Assembly: GCA_023935145.1 (NCBI GenBank)
Contig: CM043697.1
Span: 47,344,001 to 47,408,000 of the forward strand
DNA: 64,000 nt
Direction: 5' to 3'
DNA from: Bretschneidera sinensis
Taxonomy: Eukaryota > Streptophyta > Magnoliopsida > Brassicales > Akaniaceae
Positions 33,411 through 45,540 of this stretch are shown here, piece after piece. The translations under genes were made by a program, and so were the position numbers. Under the pieces are notes generated by a model that saw nothing but the letters and a program-made list of their open reading frames with translations, did no database searches and was not told where the DNA came from. The first letter of the stretch is position 1. Every line of letters begins with the position of its first letter.

Positions 33411-34160
33411 AAACTTCGCTCACATTCAAACATTTCTCTTCTTTTTTCTTTGTCAATTTGGTTAAGGGTACCGCAACGAGTAAGAAATCCATAATAAATC
33501 TCTGATAATACCCTACCATCCCAAAAAGCTTCTAATCTCAATCACATTTGTAGGTCTCTCCCAGTTTAGAACTGCTTGAACTTTCTAAGGGTCCACAGCT
33601 AATCCTGTTTCTGACACCACATACCCTAAGAAGGTCACTTGTTTTAACCAAAATTCACACTTGTTAAACTTGGCATAAATCTTCTCATTTCTAAGAGTCT
33701 TAAGTACTATCTTCAAATGTCTGGCATGGTCTTCTTCACTCTTTGAATATACTAGAATATCATCAATAAAAACTACCACAAATCTATCTAGAAATGGCCT
33801 AAATACTTTGTTCATCAAGTCCATGAAGGCTGCGGGGGTTTTAGTCAATCTGAACGATATAACCAGGAATTCAGTGTGTATATAACGAGTATGGAAAGCA
33901 ATCTTCGAAACATATGAATCTTTAATTCATAGTTAATGGTAACCCGATCTCAAATCTATTTTTGAAAACACTCGAGCTCCTTGCAACTGCTCAAACAAAT
34001 CATCAATCCTCGGTAATGGGTACTTGTTACGAATTGTCATCTTGTTTAGTTGTCTATAGTCCATATACAATCTCAAAGTCACATCTTTCTTTTTGATAAA
34101 TAACACTGGAGCTCCCTAAGGTGATACACTAAGACGAATGAGTTTCTTATCTAACAACTC
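33411..34160 (-). pseudogene. E1 reverse transcriptase
   Basis: 33585-33848 carries the catalytic strand [17 protein letters not shown] with both aspartates and the thumb-side [17 protein letters not shown]. The preceding blocks (33850-34160) are frame-disrupted; the minus-strand sequence there still suggests an LD.R.G.. RT segment. A frameshift near 33848 and stops separate it from protease and RNase H. Confidence 0.7.
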
Positions 34161-34860
34161 TTAAAGTTGGACCTTAAGTTCCTTCAATTCTGCTGGTGTC
34201 ATTCGATAAGGGCGTATCGAAATAGGAGTAGAATTGAGTGCAAGATCAATAGAAAAATCAATTTCCCTAACAGGTGGTAAACTGAGCAACTCTTCAGGAA
34301 ATACATTTGGAAATTCCCCAACTATAAGTACTCCTCCCAATTCCATACCTTCCTCAGAAGAATTGATCACATAGGCCAAATAACCTTCACATCCCTTCTT
34401 CAACAATCTCCTAGCTGAAAGGGCAGAAATAAAGCATTGTGAAAGTACCTTACGTTCTCCCTGAAAGGAAAATTCTTTTTCCCCTAAAACTCGAAACATT
34501 ACCATTTTCCTGAAGCAATCTACTGAGGTGTGATACTTAGCTAACCAATCCATACCCAAAATCAAGTCAAAGTCCTTCATCTTCAAAGGTAGCAAATCCA
34601 CCTTAAGTTCTCTATCCCCAATGTTCACAACACAATCCCGGAACATCCATTGGATTTCCACCTTCTCTCCTGTAGGAGTCTCAACAGTCATGATATTACG
34701 TAAACGTGTTCTAGGTACATCAATATATATAAAAAAAAAAGAAGTGGAAACAAAGGAGTGTATTGCACCAAGATCAATTAACATTCTAGTATTTCTACCC
34801 AAAAGAGAAATCATACCAGTCACCACGTCAGGTGTGGCCTCAGCATCCTGCTGAGTGATT
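34161..34860 (-). pseudogene. E1 aspartic protease, active-site neighbours changed
   Basis: An open frame of about 221 codons. The active site reads LIDLGAIHSFVS where the family usually has L-I-D-S-G-A-T: the catalytic Asp is kept, Ser is Leu and Thr is Ile. The flap and C-terminal blocks follow (DLILGMDWLAKYH), then the start of the RT linker (FPEELLSLPPVREIDFSI). Confidence 0.75.
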
Positions 34861-36420
34861 GCATAAACACTACCTTGCCCTATCTAACCTTGACTAGCAT
34901 CCCCTCTGCCTACCGTGACCTCTGGGCCTTGACTACCATTCCAACCACCTCCAGTCCTACTACCTCGACCCACTTGGCCCTGTCCAGAGCCTCTAGTTGT
35001 ACTCACGTTACCAGTTGGCTTGAGTATTGACCAACAATCTGCTCCCACATGACCACCTTGACCACACACCATACTGCACCTTGTAACATAGGACAATCCT
35101 TTTAAAGATGTATATCTGATCCACAAGGATGACACAACTTAACATTACAATCTCTAGATAAATAACCCATCTAACCACACCGAAAACATCCTTTAGTATT
35201 CATCCTTGACATAGTACCACTTCCTCTACCTTTTGTACTTCCTCATCTGCCTTAAGTTCTTAAGGGAAATGATTGTTCTGTAATTCTTTGAATTCCAACC
35301 GCTGAACTTTGCACTACAGATGCTGCTGGTTCACTCTAAAGACCTTTACTCATTTCGAATAGCTTACCTCCCACACTATGCCCTCCTTGGGAAACTAATT
35401 TACTTCACTGAAATGGATGACCACCTCGGACTCCAAACCCATAACTACCTTATTTGGCACTCTCCGACCTGCTCCCCTTTTGTTGATTCCGACGTCCCCT
35501 TAATTCCATTACATCCTTCTCTAAAAGTAGTGCTTTATACACCAATCTTGCATAGTTTGGGTGATCCAAATACAAAAGCCGAGTACGAATTTCATAATTC
35601 AAACCATCAAGGAATCTCTTACACTTTCTTTCTTCAGTGCTTATTAAATACGATGCAAATCTAGACAGGATAATGAATCTCGCATCATATTGAGTTACTG
35701 ACATAGCACCCTGTTTCAGGAAAATAAAGTCCTTCTCCAATTGAGCCTTAACAGATTCTGGGAAATACTTGTCATGGAATACTTTCTTAAACTTCTCCCA
35801 AGTCAATGGTTCATCAATGTCCCCTGATAGTCTAGGAAATATATCCTTCCACCAATTTTTCGTCTCTTCCTCAAACTTAAATGATGCAAACGTAACTTTT
35901 TATCAGTCCGACACTGGCAATACCCTAAACAAACGTTCCATCTTCTTAATCCATGCCTCCGTATCTAAAGGGTTTTTAGCACTTCAAAAACTTGGTGGCA
36001 TCAACTTGTTAAACCTGTTAAACACATTCCCTTCTATTTCTCGCCTCGACTCATCCTCCTTTAATGGTTCATCATGAAGTACAGGAACATCTGCATTCTC
36101 TTCTGGCAAATCTAGAGCTCGTCTGTTTTGTTCTTCCAATCTATGCTCTAACTCCCCAATTCTACCCAATGCTTAAGCTAAGGGTTCCCTAAACTCATCT
36201 CTCTCTACAACAGTACCTCTCACACTCCCACTAGTAGCACTAGTCGCACAACCAACATGTTCTCCTTTAGGAACTTCAGGTTCAACATTTTCTTCCACCC
36301 TACGTAACAAGGGTCATCCACGCCCTTGAGTTGGAACGCTACCCCTTCCTTGGGCACACCCTCCTCCCTGAGCTCTACCTCTCTTTGGTCTACGAGGTAT
36401 CCTCAAATCCTACACAAAAT
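34861..36420 (-). pseudogene. E1 gag with decayed zinc knuckles
   Basis: The N-terminal part near 35984-36420 has a coiled-coil-like stretch (IGELEHRLEEQNRRA). The capsid core is at 35450-35806 (WEKFKKVFHDKYFPESVKAQ, RFLDGLNYEIRTRL). Toward the C-terminus two knuckles are seen: the first reads CFRCG..GYLSRDC near 35185 with Tyr for His, the second is CX2CX4HX4C-like with a stop inside it. Stops and frame changes occur throughout. Confidence 0.7.
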
Positions 36421-36477
36421 AACTCATTTAGATACAAAAACACTGACTTCTACGGTCTATAGAATGTTAAATCTAAA

Positions 36478-36489
36478 GCTCTGATACCA
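36478..36489 (-). other. E1 primer binding site, initiator tRNA-Met type
   Basis: Minus-strand TGGTATCAGAGC, exact, four bases from the LTR end. Confidence 0.85.
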
Positions 36490-36493
36490 AAAT

Positions 36494-38528
36494 TGTAACA
36501 ACCCATCCCGAACGGGCCCACTCAGGACGATGACAACTATCTTTCAGAATCGAGCACTTGGCCACAAAATTAATATAATACAATAGAATAACATCTAATA
36601 GACATAAGTTAAGATCTACAGTTATTACAACTATAAGGTTTTAGCTTTACAATGTGTCTAAAGAGACACAACCAATAGGTTACAACTTCACACACCTAAT
36701 ATACAATATAACAATTATTACAAAAAAGAGACTAGACAGAGGATGCGATGCTCGTGGACCCACCTAAAAACTTCGTTAAATCTTCAAAACTTCACCACCT
36801 AAGATCCGAGATCTCTTGGAAGCTTACCTGAAAGGTTATAAAGAGGAAGGGGTGAGCTATAAAGCTTAGTGAGCTCTTACTCTACATAAAGTAATCACTT
36901 GTAAAAAACAAAAAAAGTTTGAGAGCTTATTAATATTTCTTTTTAGTTTCTACTTTATTTGTTCATATATATAGTTATATAACATTTGCAAATCAACAAT
37001 CTAAGTAATCATAATACGGTCCTATAGAACCCACGTTCAATTTGCATTCACCATTTCGTAGTCAATCAAAACATCACAATTTATCCATACAACCAAACAA
37101 TTCATATTCTCCCTTACAGGCCAAGCAAATCAAATTCATGTATGGTATACCAATGCAGCATGATGCAATGCAATGTCTCATCTCATAATCAATCATAATC
37201 CATTAGAGAAGTCTCCCCATGTACTAGTATGTTTCACAAACAATAAATTTTCGAAACCCCCTTTGATTCGGACTGGGTCCAATCATCCAAATATATTTGG
37301 TACCCATACCCTTGTACAAAGGGACCTATCATCCTCACATGTCACTGCCCCTCAATAGCATACCGTAAATTTCAACGCATGAAATGAAATGAAGTCAAAT
37401 GATGAACATCAACAAATTCTCATCATCAGTGTATAATTATCTTATCTTACCACATAGTTATAATATAATTATTATATTTTAATAATGAATTACAATTCTT
37501 ATGTATCCTTATTGCTTTGGTTTCCCCATTAAACTTCATGCTTACTAAGAGTAGGGTAATACTCACCTTACGCCAAATCCTAGTCTTAGATCACTTCTTT
37601 GCCTTTACTACGATCATCCACCACACCTATTGAAATGTTATTTTAACAATTTAAGCAACTACATATACAAATAGTCAATTAGTATAGTATTTAAAACTTA
37701 AACACTTAATAAGCAACCAATCATTCCATTTACTTACACATATAAATCAAAGAAAATAATACTAAAAGTTTATTTTTCTCCTTAATAACCTCTCTTCATT
37801 CTTTTCTTCCTTCCTTCATTCTTTACTTATTTTCCTTATCCAAGTTTGAGATTATGATACTATTCAATTACATAGAAAAAACTACAATTTAATAAGATAA
37901 GAAAATGTCAACTTCTTAGTAATAACATTGCCCAAAGTAGCTTGGTTCCTTTACTCTCCAAATTTTCATTTTCTATGCTTTTAATAACAAAGCTTCCATT
38001 TCTCATTTTAAACTTCTTCCAACTCAATGAATTCATTCAAGTCTAACCATCTTCACACCATAAAACTCTTAATTTATAAGGACTTTAAATTTCAAGACAC
38101 TAACTTAGAGTAATTACCAACAATTCCAACTTGTAAAAAGTCTTTTTTCTAAACATTAATTCTGAAAAAGTCTCTTACCTAGAGGGATTTCTTTTAATTC
38201 CTACAAAGGTTTCAACATTACAGCCTATAGCACAATTCTCTAACAATACCCATCTCAAAAATCATTTTATACAAGAATAAAACTTCAAACTTTGAGCCGA
38301 AAATTACCCTAACAATCTTTAAACTTCACAAATTCTTAACTTAATCATATCAAATTGAAATAATCTGAAGAGAAAAAATCTAAAAATGAACTTCAAGAAA
38401 TGTAGTTTAAGTTTGTAGTTGATAACTTTTCTAAATTACCTCAAATTCTACATGAAAATGCGAAAAGAACAAAACGGGTTTTTTCTCCCCTGCTCGACAT
38501 GTGTAAGCCATGCTCTATTATTTTGCCT
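36494..38528 (-). repeat. E1 5' LTR, U3 end truncated
   Basis: It aligns with E2's 3' LTR (50194-51967), for example around GTGTCTTTAGAGACAC-like words, but clearly diverged. It ends near 38528, where sequence changes to a G-type LTR; the counterpart of E2's 41038-41374 is missing. Confidence 0.7.
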
Positions 38529-39420
38529 TTCTTGAGAAGAAACTTTGAATTTGGATCCAAACAAGAATGAAAAGATTTTTTGTTGAAAGTTGAATTTAAG
38601 AAAGTTAAATATGCATACATGAATTCTAACCTGGTACATGGTATATAAAATTGAATAATAAGATAGAAAGTTTAATGAGTATATCATGCTTAGGTGGTGG
38701 TGATCAACAATCTGATGTAATTGCTGAAAGGAGCGGGAAAGAAAAGGAAATAGTACAAGAGTAACTTTAAGTGCCATGAGATGAGTTGAATTTTGTTTTA
38801 GTAATTGAGACAAACATGAAAAGTATATATAATAAGAAGTATAAATTGATGAACTTAGATTTGTGAAAGGGTATTATTGAATGAGAAGTTGATGAATTAT
38901 ACGATGAAAGAGAAATAAATCTCTTGAAATGATAATAACTGAATTGATATTATATATATGAAAAGATAAATTGATTATTATAACAAAAAAAAAGATCTGA
39001 TGAAGGAAATTGATTCTAAATTGTATGATGTTATAATATGTATGTCTGTATGTGATTGATCATATGCATAAAGGGAAGACCAGAACCATGGCTGGTTTGG
39101 ATGAAACATGTCGACATGTGGGAAGACGTTCCCAAATGATATACTAAAGATTGGTGTTTCTCATATATTGATAGTATGGAGTGATATAAGAAATGATGTG
39201 ATGAGAAATAAAGAAAGAAGTGAAATGATGATGAAATGAAGATGCAAATGCATACATTTATTTAATTATTTAATCATAATTAAGATGCTAAAGCCTCAAA
39301 ATGATTGTGATATGACGATAAAAACATGAGTATCGTAAATGAGACAGTTATGATGAGCAAATGATTGATAAGGAGTTATAATATGATATAAGTACTTAAC
39401 TGACTATATGATGTGAACCT
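38529..39420 (+). repeat. Fragment of a G-type LTR
   Basis: It shares with the G LTR the words GGTGGTGGTGA, TAACTTTAAGTGC-like and ACATGTGGGAAGACGTTCCCA. Both ends are cut, at E1 and at E2. The 14-bp palindrome ACATGTCGACATGT is at about 39107-39120. Confidence 0.65.
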
Positions 39421-41048
39421 GTCGAAAATCCAGTAGCAAGTTGGCAACTTTGAAGACTTATGATTTCGAGTTAATTGAGGAACTAAGAAGTTTAGAAGTG
39501 AAGCTTGAAGCCAATACCATCGAGGGCTTAATAGCTAACATAGTGGTAAAATCGTCAATAGTAGGTCGTCTATTGGATGCTCAAGGTAAGGGTGCAGTAT
39601 TATTGGCTATTAAGAATGAGGTATTAGAAAACAAGCAGATCGATTTTGTGGTGAGAGATGATGGAATGGAGATGATGGGAAATCGAATCTGTGTGCCAAA
39701 CGAAGTGGAGCTAAGGAATGAGATACTAAATGAAGCTCATGACACTGTTTATTCTATGCACCCAGAGAGTAATAAAATGTATATAGTGCATAAGCAAAAT
39801 TTCTGGTGGTCAAGTTTAAAAAGAGACATAGCAAACTATGTTTTTTAATACTTAGTATGCCAACAAGTGAAGACTGAGCATAAACACCGAGCAGGGTTAC
39901 TGCAACTTCTTTCTATACCAAAGTGGCCATGGGAGAGGGTGACTATGGATTTTATAACAGGACTTCCCCGTATTTAGATAGGTTTTGATGCCATTTGGGT
40001 CATAGTTGATCGATTATCTAAATCTGTTCCTTTTATACCCATCAATATAACTTCGTCTCCTGAAAGATTAGTGGAGATGTATGTGGTTGAGATAGTGAAA
40101 CTGTATGGTGTACCATTAAACATTGTATCAGATTGTAATGCTCGGTTTACATCTCGATTTCAGAAGGGATTTCAGCAAACCATAGGTACTCAATTACTTT
40201 TTAGCACAACTTTCCACCCACAAATATATGGTCAATCAAAGAGAACAATTCAAATATTGGAAGATATACTGTGAGCGTGTGCTATGAACTTTTGAGTTGG
40301 TTGGGACACGTACCTACCTCTTATGGAGTTTGCATATAATAATAGTTTTCAGACCAACATTGGGATAGCACCTTTCAAAGCATTATATGGTAGGAGGTGT
40401 AGGACTCCGATATGTTGGGAAGAAATGGGGGACAGAAAGGTCTTGGGGCTGTAATTGGTAGAGATAAACACGGAGAAGATTAAGAGAATATAAGAACATT
40501 TAAAGACAGTTAAAAATAAGTAGAAAAGTTGTGCAGAGAAAAGGAGGAGACCGTTGGAGTTTTAAGTTGGTGATCGTGTGCATCTTAAAGTTTCTCTTTG
40601 GAACGGAGTATTGAGGTATGGTCGAAAAGGAAAGTTAAGCCCTCGTTACATCGGACCTTATAAGATTATTGAAAGGATGAGACTTATAGTATACCGATTA
40701 GCCTTACCTCCCAAACTTTCACAACTTCATGATGTCTTCTATGTGTCAGCTTTGAGCAAATATGTACCGGACAAGTTGTACATCATTCCATTCCAACCTA
40801 TAGAAGTTCAAAAAGATCTTTCATATGTTGAGATGCCAATAAAAATCATGGACTCTAGGGACCAAGTTCTTCGCAACATAGTCATTCCCTTAGTTAAAGT
40901 GCTTTTGAGAAATAAAGAAGTCGAAGAAGCTACTTGGGAAAGCAAAGTGGAAATTAAGAACCAATACCCTTATTTGTTCGTCAATCCAGGTTACTTGAAA
41001 ATTTCGAGGGTGAAATTTTATAAGGAGGGGGAGGATTATAGAATCTAA
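39421..41048 (+). pseudogene. E2 integrase with chromodomain-like tail, catalytic Glu lost
   Basis: It opens with the end of RNase H ([20 protein letters not shown]). The HHCC finger has lost its first Cys (YLVC after a stop near 39846). The core has the first Asp ([11 protein letters not shown]) and the second Asp (IVSDCNARFTS), but the Glu block reads GQSKRTIQ, with Lys for the catalytic Glu. Stops are at about 39846-39848, 39975, 40272-40274 and further on. The tail from 40578 is open for 156 codons (KGKLSPRYIGPYKIIER, PLVKVLLRNKEVEEATWE), the best example here of the chromodomain-like end. Confidence 0.8.
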
Positions 41049-41374
41049 TCTTTCTTTCAAGCTTTTATAATTTATTTTACAATTTAGTTTTTTTTTTTAG
41101 GAACTCTTAGCAAGGAATAAAAGTCTTTAGAGGTGTTTAATAACTAGAAGGAAAATTAAAGGAATGACTTATAATTTAATAAAAGAAGAAGGAGAATGAT
41201 AGATCGGTAAAACGCTAAGTTTTGGTGGGAGTACATAAACCAAAACTTAACCTAGAAGAATAAAAATCTCTCATTTGGTTTGGAGAGCTCGGCAGAAGGA
41301 GAAAGGAGACAAAAAAAAAAGCTATAGAAATTTTTTTTCCAAAAACTAATTTCCTTCCCAAACTTTGACCTAGC
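41038..41374 (+). repeat. E2 3' LTR, first part
   Basis: It follows the purine tract; the expected TGTA start reads TATAGAATC. It ends at the B1 insertion with the target copy CTAGC (41370-41374). Confidence 0.6.
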
Positions 41375-42678
41375 TGATCGGTGCTTAAATATTCATATTT
41401 AAGCCCCTTAATTTACATTTGTTAAGTCCTAATTTATGTCAATTTAGTCCATTTTACTTCATTTCTGTGTTTCACTTGCTTTTATAGGTTCTTGGAGAAA
41501 AAAGAAACATTTTTTGCACTTAAAGGAAGAAATCTGGAAATCCTGGAGCAGCTGCTGGCTAGAGTGCGATCGAGTGCACCAACACTCATACACACACATA
41601 GAAGGCTCGAGCGCAGCGTTGCAATCGAGTGCACCACGAATGCGATCAAGCGCACATGTACGGGCGTGAACAGTAAAACGACAAAACCGATTTTGGAAAT
41701 AGAGGAGGTTTTGTGTTTTAGGAAGTTTAGGGTTTCCAGAGTCATTTAGGGTTATTAAACCCCTATAAATATACTTGTAAAAACACAGATTAGGGGGGAA
41801 CTTTGGAGTTTCAAAATCTTTTAACTTTGGAGTTGTAAGCTGGAGAGAGGATTGACAACCCGTCTCTACAGTACTCTTCGGGTTTTATCTTTTCTGCTTA
41901 ATTATTGTTATGTTGATTATCATACTCAGCATGTGTAACTAACTCACTAGTAGGGCTCGATTAAAGCACTAATTATGTTTTTCCATTAATTCAGTATTGG
42001 TGCCTTTGCGATATTCATGTTATGTTGCTTGACTTGATTAATGTCTGCGTTTATTTAAATTCCTCATATGTGTTTATCTGATCAATATATGCATGTGGTA
42101 TGGATTAGTTAGTTAGATCAATTTGGATGACCGATTCTTGGGTCTGACATTAGTAACAAAAGATATCCACACCGGATTCTTGGGTTAATTAACATGAGAA
42201 ACCGGGAGTGGACCAAGCCCTAGGTCTCTTGTGTTTGTCGATCTTCACAGACCTTATACTCTCTTAAGGAATAACTCAGTATACATAATGCTGAATCCCT
42301 TAAGAGAAAGAAGAGTTAGAGTATACACCATGCCTAACTCGTTGCTTAGGAAGATCAAAAGCCTAAGGAGTAGACCAAGCCCTTAGGTTGGCAAGCATTA
42401 GGTATTTATAACATGAATAAAGCATTGGTATACTGTTTTATTAGGAAAATATGATTAGTGGTGGATACCAAAGCTCTGCACTCTTATTATTATAGATTCC
42501 AACTCAATATTTATTCCCATCTATTTTTACTATGTGAAACTAATTCTAAATCGAAATTCACCAATCCTTGTGGAGATGATCTCGCACTTGCACACTATGC
42601 TACTTTTGACCTTGTGCACTTGCAAGTAAAACAAGTTCGATTAATTGCTTAAATATTTAGGTAGATAAACGCACAACA
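41375..42678 (+). repeat. B1 5' LTR
   Basis: Opens TGATCGGTGC, closes GCACAACA. Palindrome cluster at about 41562-41665 (TGCGATCGAG/GCGATCAAGCGCAC words), TATA-like box TATAAATA at 41764-41771. It is longer at its start than the 3' LTR. Confidence 0.9.
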
Positions 42679-42684
42679 AGTTTT

Positions 42685-42702
42685 TGGCGGCGTTGCCGAG
42701 GA
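42685..42702 (+). other. B1 primer binding site, tRNA-Asp type
   Basis: TGGCGGCGTTGCCGAGGA, two mismatches from the canonical site, six bases after the LTR. Confidence 0.8.
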
Positions 42703-42993
42703 TTGTGCTAAATTTCTTTCTAGAATTATTTTCGTTTAGTTTAGTAATTTTTAATTATTTATTCGGTTTTATTTTTATCAAAAATCTCAAATTTTAAAGT
42801 TTCTGTTTGTATCTTCTTTTTTTATTAAAACCCTAATCTATTTCTTTCTGTTTTCTATTTCAGGCAAACCAGGAGAACTTTCTGTACCACTTGCGATCGT
42901 GTGTACCCTCCTATGCGATCAAGGTCAATTGAGGCAGAGAGTTACCGGAGCAGCAGTGTTTGATTGCTGCACTAAAGCGATTGTCACCAATTC

Positions 42994-44800
42994 ATGCACG
43001 GACTTCGATCCAAGCATCCAACATTCTTTCCCCTTGATACCGAGCTTGAGCGAAGGATCCAACAAAGGCTTAGAGACAACTCGGAAGAGGTAGAAGAAGA
43101 AATTGAAGAAGAAGTACCAATGGCGGAACAGTTAGAAAACCAACAACCTCCTAAGCAAAGACCGATGAAGCAATCCTTCATCCCACGGAACCTCGATCAA
43201 CCGTCCTGCATTGCTTATCAACCTGAGGTGGAAGGTAACTACTATATATCTCCGCAGATACTCAGTGCACTGACTCACTTTAGGGGTACACCTAATGAGG
43301 ACCCACACTTGCACCTCTGAGAGTTCTTCGATCTTGGCAAATTCCAGCACATCCGAGGCTTAGACCAAGAAGGAATAAGGTTAATTCTTTTCCCTTTTTC
43401 CTTAAAAGATAATGCTAAACTGTGGTACAATTCTTTGCCTGCAGTTTCTATCCACATTTGGGAGAAATTGGCTAGCAAATTCCTAAGGAAGTTTTTCCCA
43501 GCCCAAAAGACGAGGCAAATGAGGAAGGAAATTAAGTCCTTCCAACAAAAGGATGAAGATCTATTCTTCGAAGCCTGGGGACACTTCAACGAGCTGTGCT
43601 ACTCAAATGCCCACATCACAACCTACCTTAGGATGAACTGGTACAAGCTTTCTATGAAGGTTTAAGTGATACTAACAAAAGTATTGTGGATTTAGGTTGT
43701 GGAGGAGTGCTGATGGAGAAAAGTAGCGAAGAAGCTATGGAGCTCTTCGAAACCCTAAATGAACACACTCAGCAGTTCTCCTCTCGAGGCAGACATGTAA
43801 CCAAGAGTAAGGGTATGTATGAGGTAAGCTGAAATGGAGGATCATCCACTCAGATAGCTGTTATGGAAAGGAAACTAGACCTGTTAGTTAAAGCCATGGC
43901 TGCTCATAATGCCTCACCCAACCCACCAGCTACACCACTCCAGGTATGTGCTATTTGTTTCCAATTTGATCATAATACTGATATATGTCCCTTGTTTTCA
44001 TCTGTAGATCATGAGCAAGCAAACTTTGTGGGACCAAACAACTATCTGCCGAAGAATAATCCTTATGCAAACACCTACAACCCTGGATGGCAGAATCACC
44101 CGAATTTCTCTTGGAGCCACAATCAGAATAGTCAAAGGCACCAAAGAAACTTCCAACCAGCTGCCCACTCAGCTCCCAAGACAAAGAAAAGTGACCTCGA
44201 AGGCAACTCAGCAGCAACAATTAATGACTTCACAAGAACAGTTCATGGAAGAAACTAGGAAATTTCGGACTGAGATGAGACAAACCACTGCAAAACATGA
44301 TCAAACCATTCAAGGACTAGAGGTACAAATGGGGCAATTGGCCAAGGAACTGAGTAGTAGAAAACAAGGTGAGCTTCCTGTCCAACCAATAACTAATCCA
44401 AGAGGACATCAACAACTGAATGCTATGACAACCCTGAGAAATGGAAAGATCATAGGCATCGGTAAGCCTGCACGAGCATCTCCAGACAAAGCATCCACAT
44501 CTAAGGTAAGTGAGATGGAAAAGGTAAATACACCTCCACCCTTCCCTCAAAGGTTGGTAAAACCTAAGAAAGAGACTAAACTAATTGACATTTTCGAAAT
44601 TATGAAAAAAGTGGGAATAAACATTCCTTTATTAGATGCAATTAAACAAATTCCTACTCATGCTAAGTTTTTAAAAGATTGTTGCACTAACAAAAGGAAG
44701 TTTCAGAAACATGAGACAGTAGCCTTAACTGAAGAGGTAAGTGCTGTGTTATTAAGAAAACTACCACCAAAACTAAAAGATCCAGGTAGTTTTACCATTC
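42994..44800 (+). pseudogene. B1 gag, few lesions
   Basis: The frame from 42994 starts with a Glu-rich N-terminus, has a TGA at 43318-43320 (after EDPHLHL) and then continues in frame through the gag core (LILFPFSLKDNAKLWYNSLP, FLRKFFPAQKTRQM) to a frameshift near 43595. After it come EHTQQFSSRGRH, a TGA near 43830, the zinc knuckle CAICFQFDHNTDIC near 43949-43990 and the NPYANTYNPGWQNHPNFSW block. A final frameshift near 44200 leads into the Gln-rich coiled-coil and Lys-rich tail, which reads on into protease. This is the most complete gag of the Athila-like group here. Confidence 0.8.
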
Positions 44801-45198
44801 CTTGCAGGTTAGGTGACCAGCTATTCGAGCATGCACTATTGGATCTAGGAGCGAGTGTCAATCTACTGCCATACATTGTATTCGAGACACTAGGTTTGGA
44901 GGAGCTTCAACCAACCTCCATCACTTTGCAATTGGCTGATAGAAACATCAAATGATCAAGAGGTATCCTCGAGGATGTTTTGGTAAGAGTAGGTAAATTT
45001 ATTTTACCTACTGATTTTATTGTCTTAGATATAGAAGAATGTTATATGCCATTGCCACTCCCCATCATCTTAGGAAGACCATTTATGATCACTGCTAACA
45101 CAAATATTAGTGTAAAAAAGGGCATTGTCACTATGAAATTAAATGATGAGGAGATTGAATTCAAAATATTTAATACATTAAAATCAACCAAAAAATGA
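44801..45198 (+). pseudogene. B1 aspartic protease, one stop
   Basis: The active site ALLDLGASVNLLP at about 44849-44880 is intact (D-L-G-A). The frame stops at TGA 44953-44955 and continues in another piece from 44980 with VGKFILPTDFIVLDIEE and LPLPIILGRPFM, ending at 45198. The protein would process Gag; it is fused to the gag tail as in the relatives. Confidence 0.75.
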
Positions 45199-45540
45199 TA
45201 ATGAATATTCTAAGGTAAGCTTAATGCAAGGTGTTGTTGAGAAAGTTTCTCAGGTCCATCACACTGCTCCATTGGAGACCATCCCCAACCATGATGACAC
45301 AAGATTGGACATTAGACCAGAGGATGAAGATGTGATTAAAGACATCAATAGAGCTATGCACCCCATCAAGAACACACCAAAGCCTTCAAGTAAGTATAAT
45401 GTTGAAAATCTTGAACTTATTAATACTGTTTTTCCCTATTTTATTGACTAGGCACCAAAATTGGAGATGCAGCAGCTGTCAAGGGCACTTAAACCATCTG
45501 ATGTAGGCTCTAAGTGCCCCCTTCAAAGAGAGTAACACTG
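45199..45540 (+). other. B1 pol-deletion scar
   Basis: 45224-45451 codes the post-protease linker (VSQVHHTAPLETIP, DIKDINRAMHP-like words) and reaches APKLEMQQL near 45452-45480, which begins the RT region in F (PNLELKQL near 31045). The next words (SRALKPSDVGSKC) belong to the post-integrase spacer (compare F near 26640). RT, RNase H and integrase were removed between them; D has a comparable joint at a different upstream point. Confidence 0.65.

Larger units (their letters stand above)
32935..38528 (-). mobile_element. E1: 5' half of a chromovirus-like Ty3/gypsy element
   Basis: Minus-strand order: LTR (truncated at its U3 side), Met-type primer site, gag, protease, RT, RNase H, then a break. 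Integrase is missing here but is present in plus orientation in E2. Pol order and motif spelling fit the Del/Tekay group. Confidence 0.75.
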
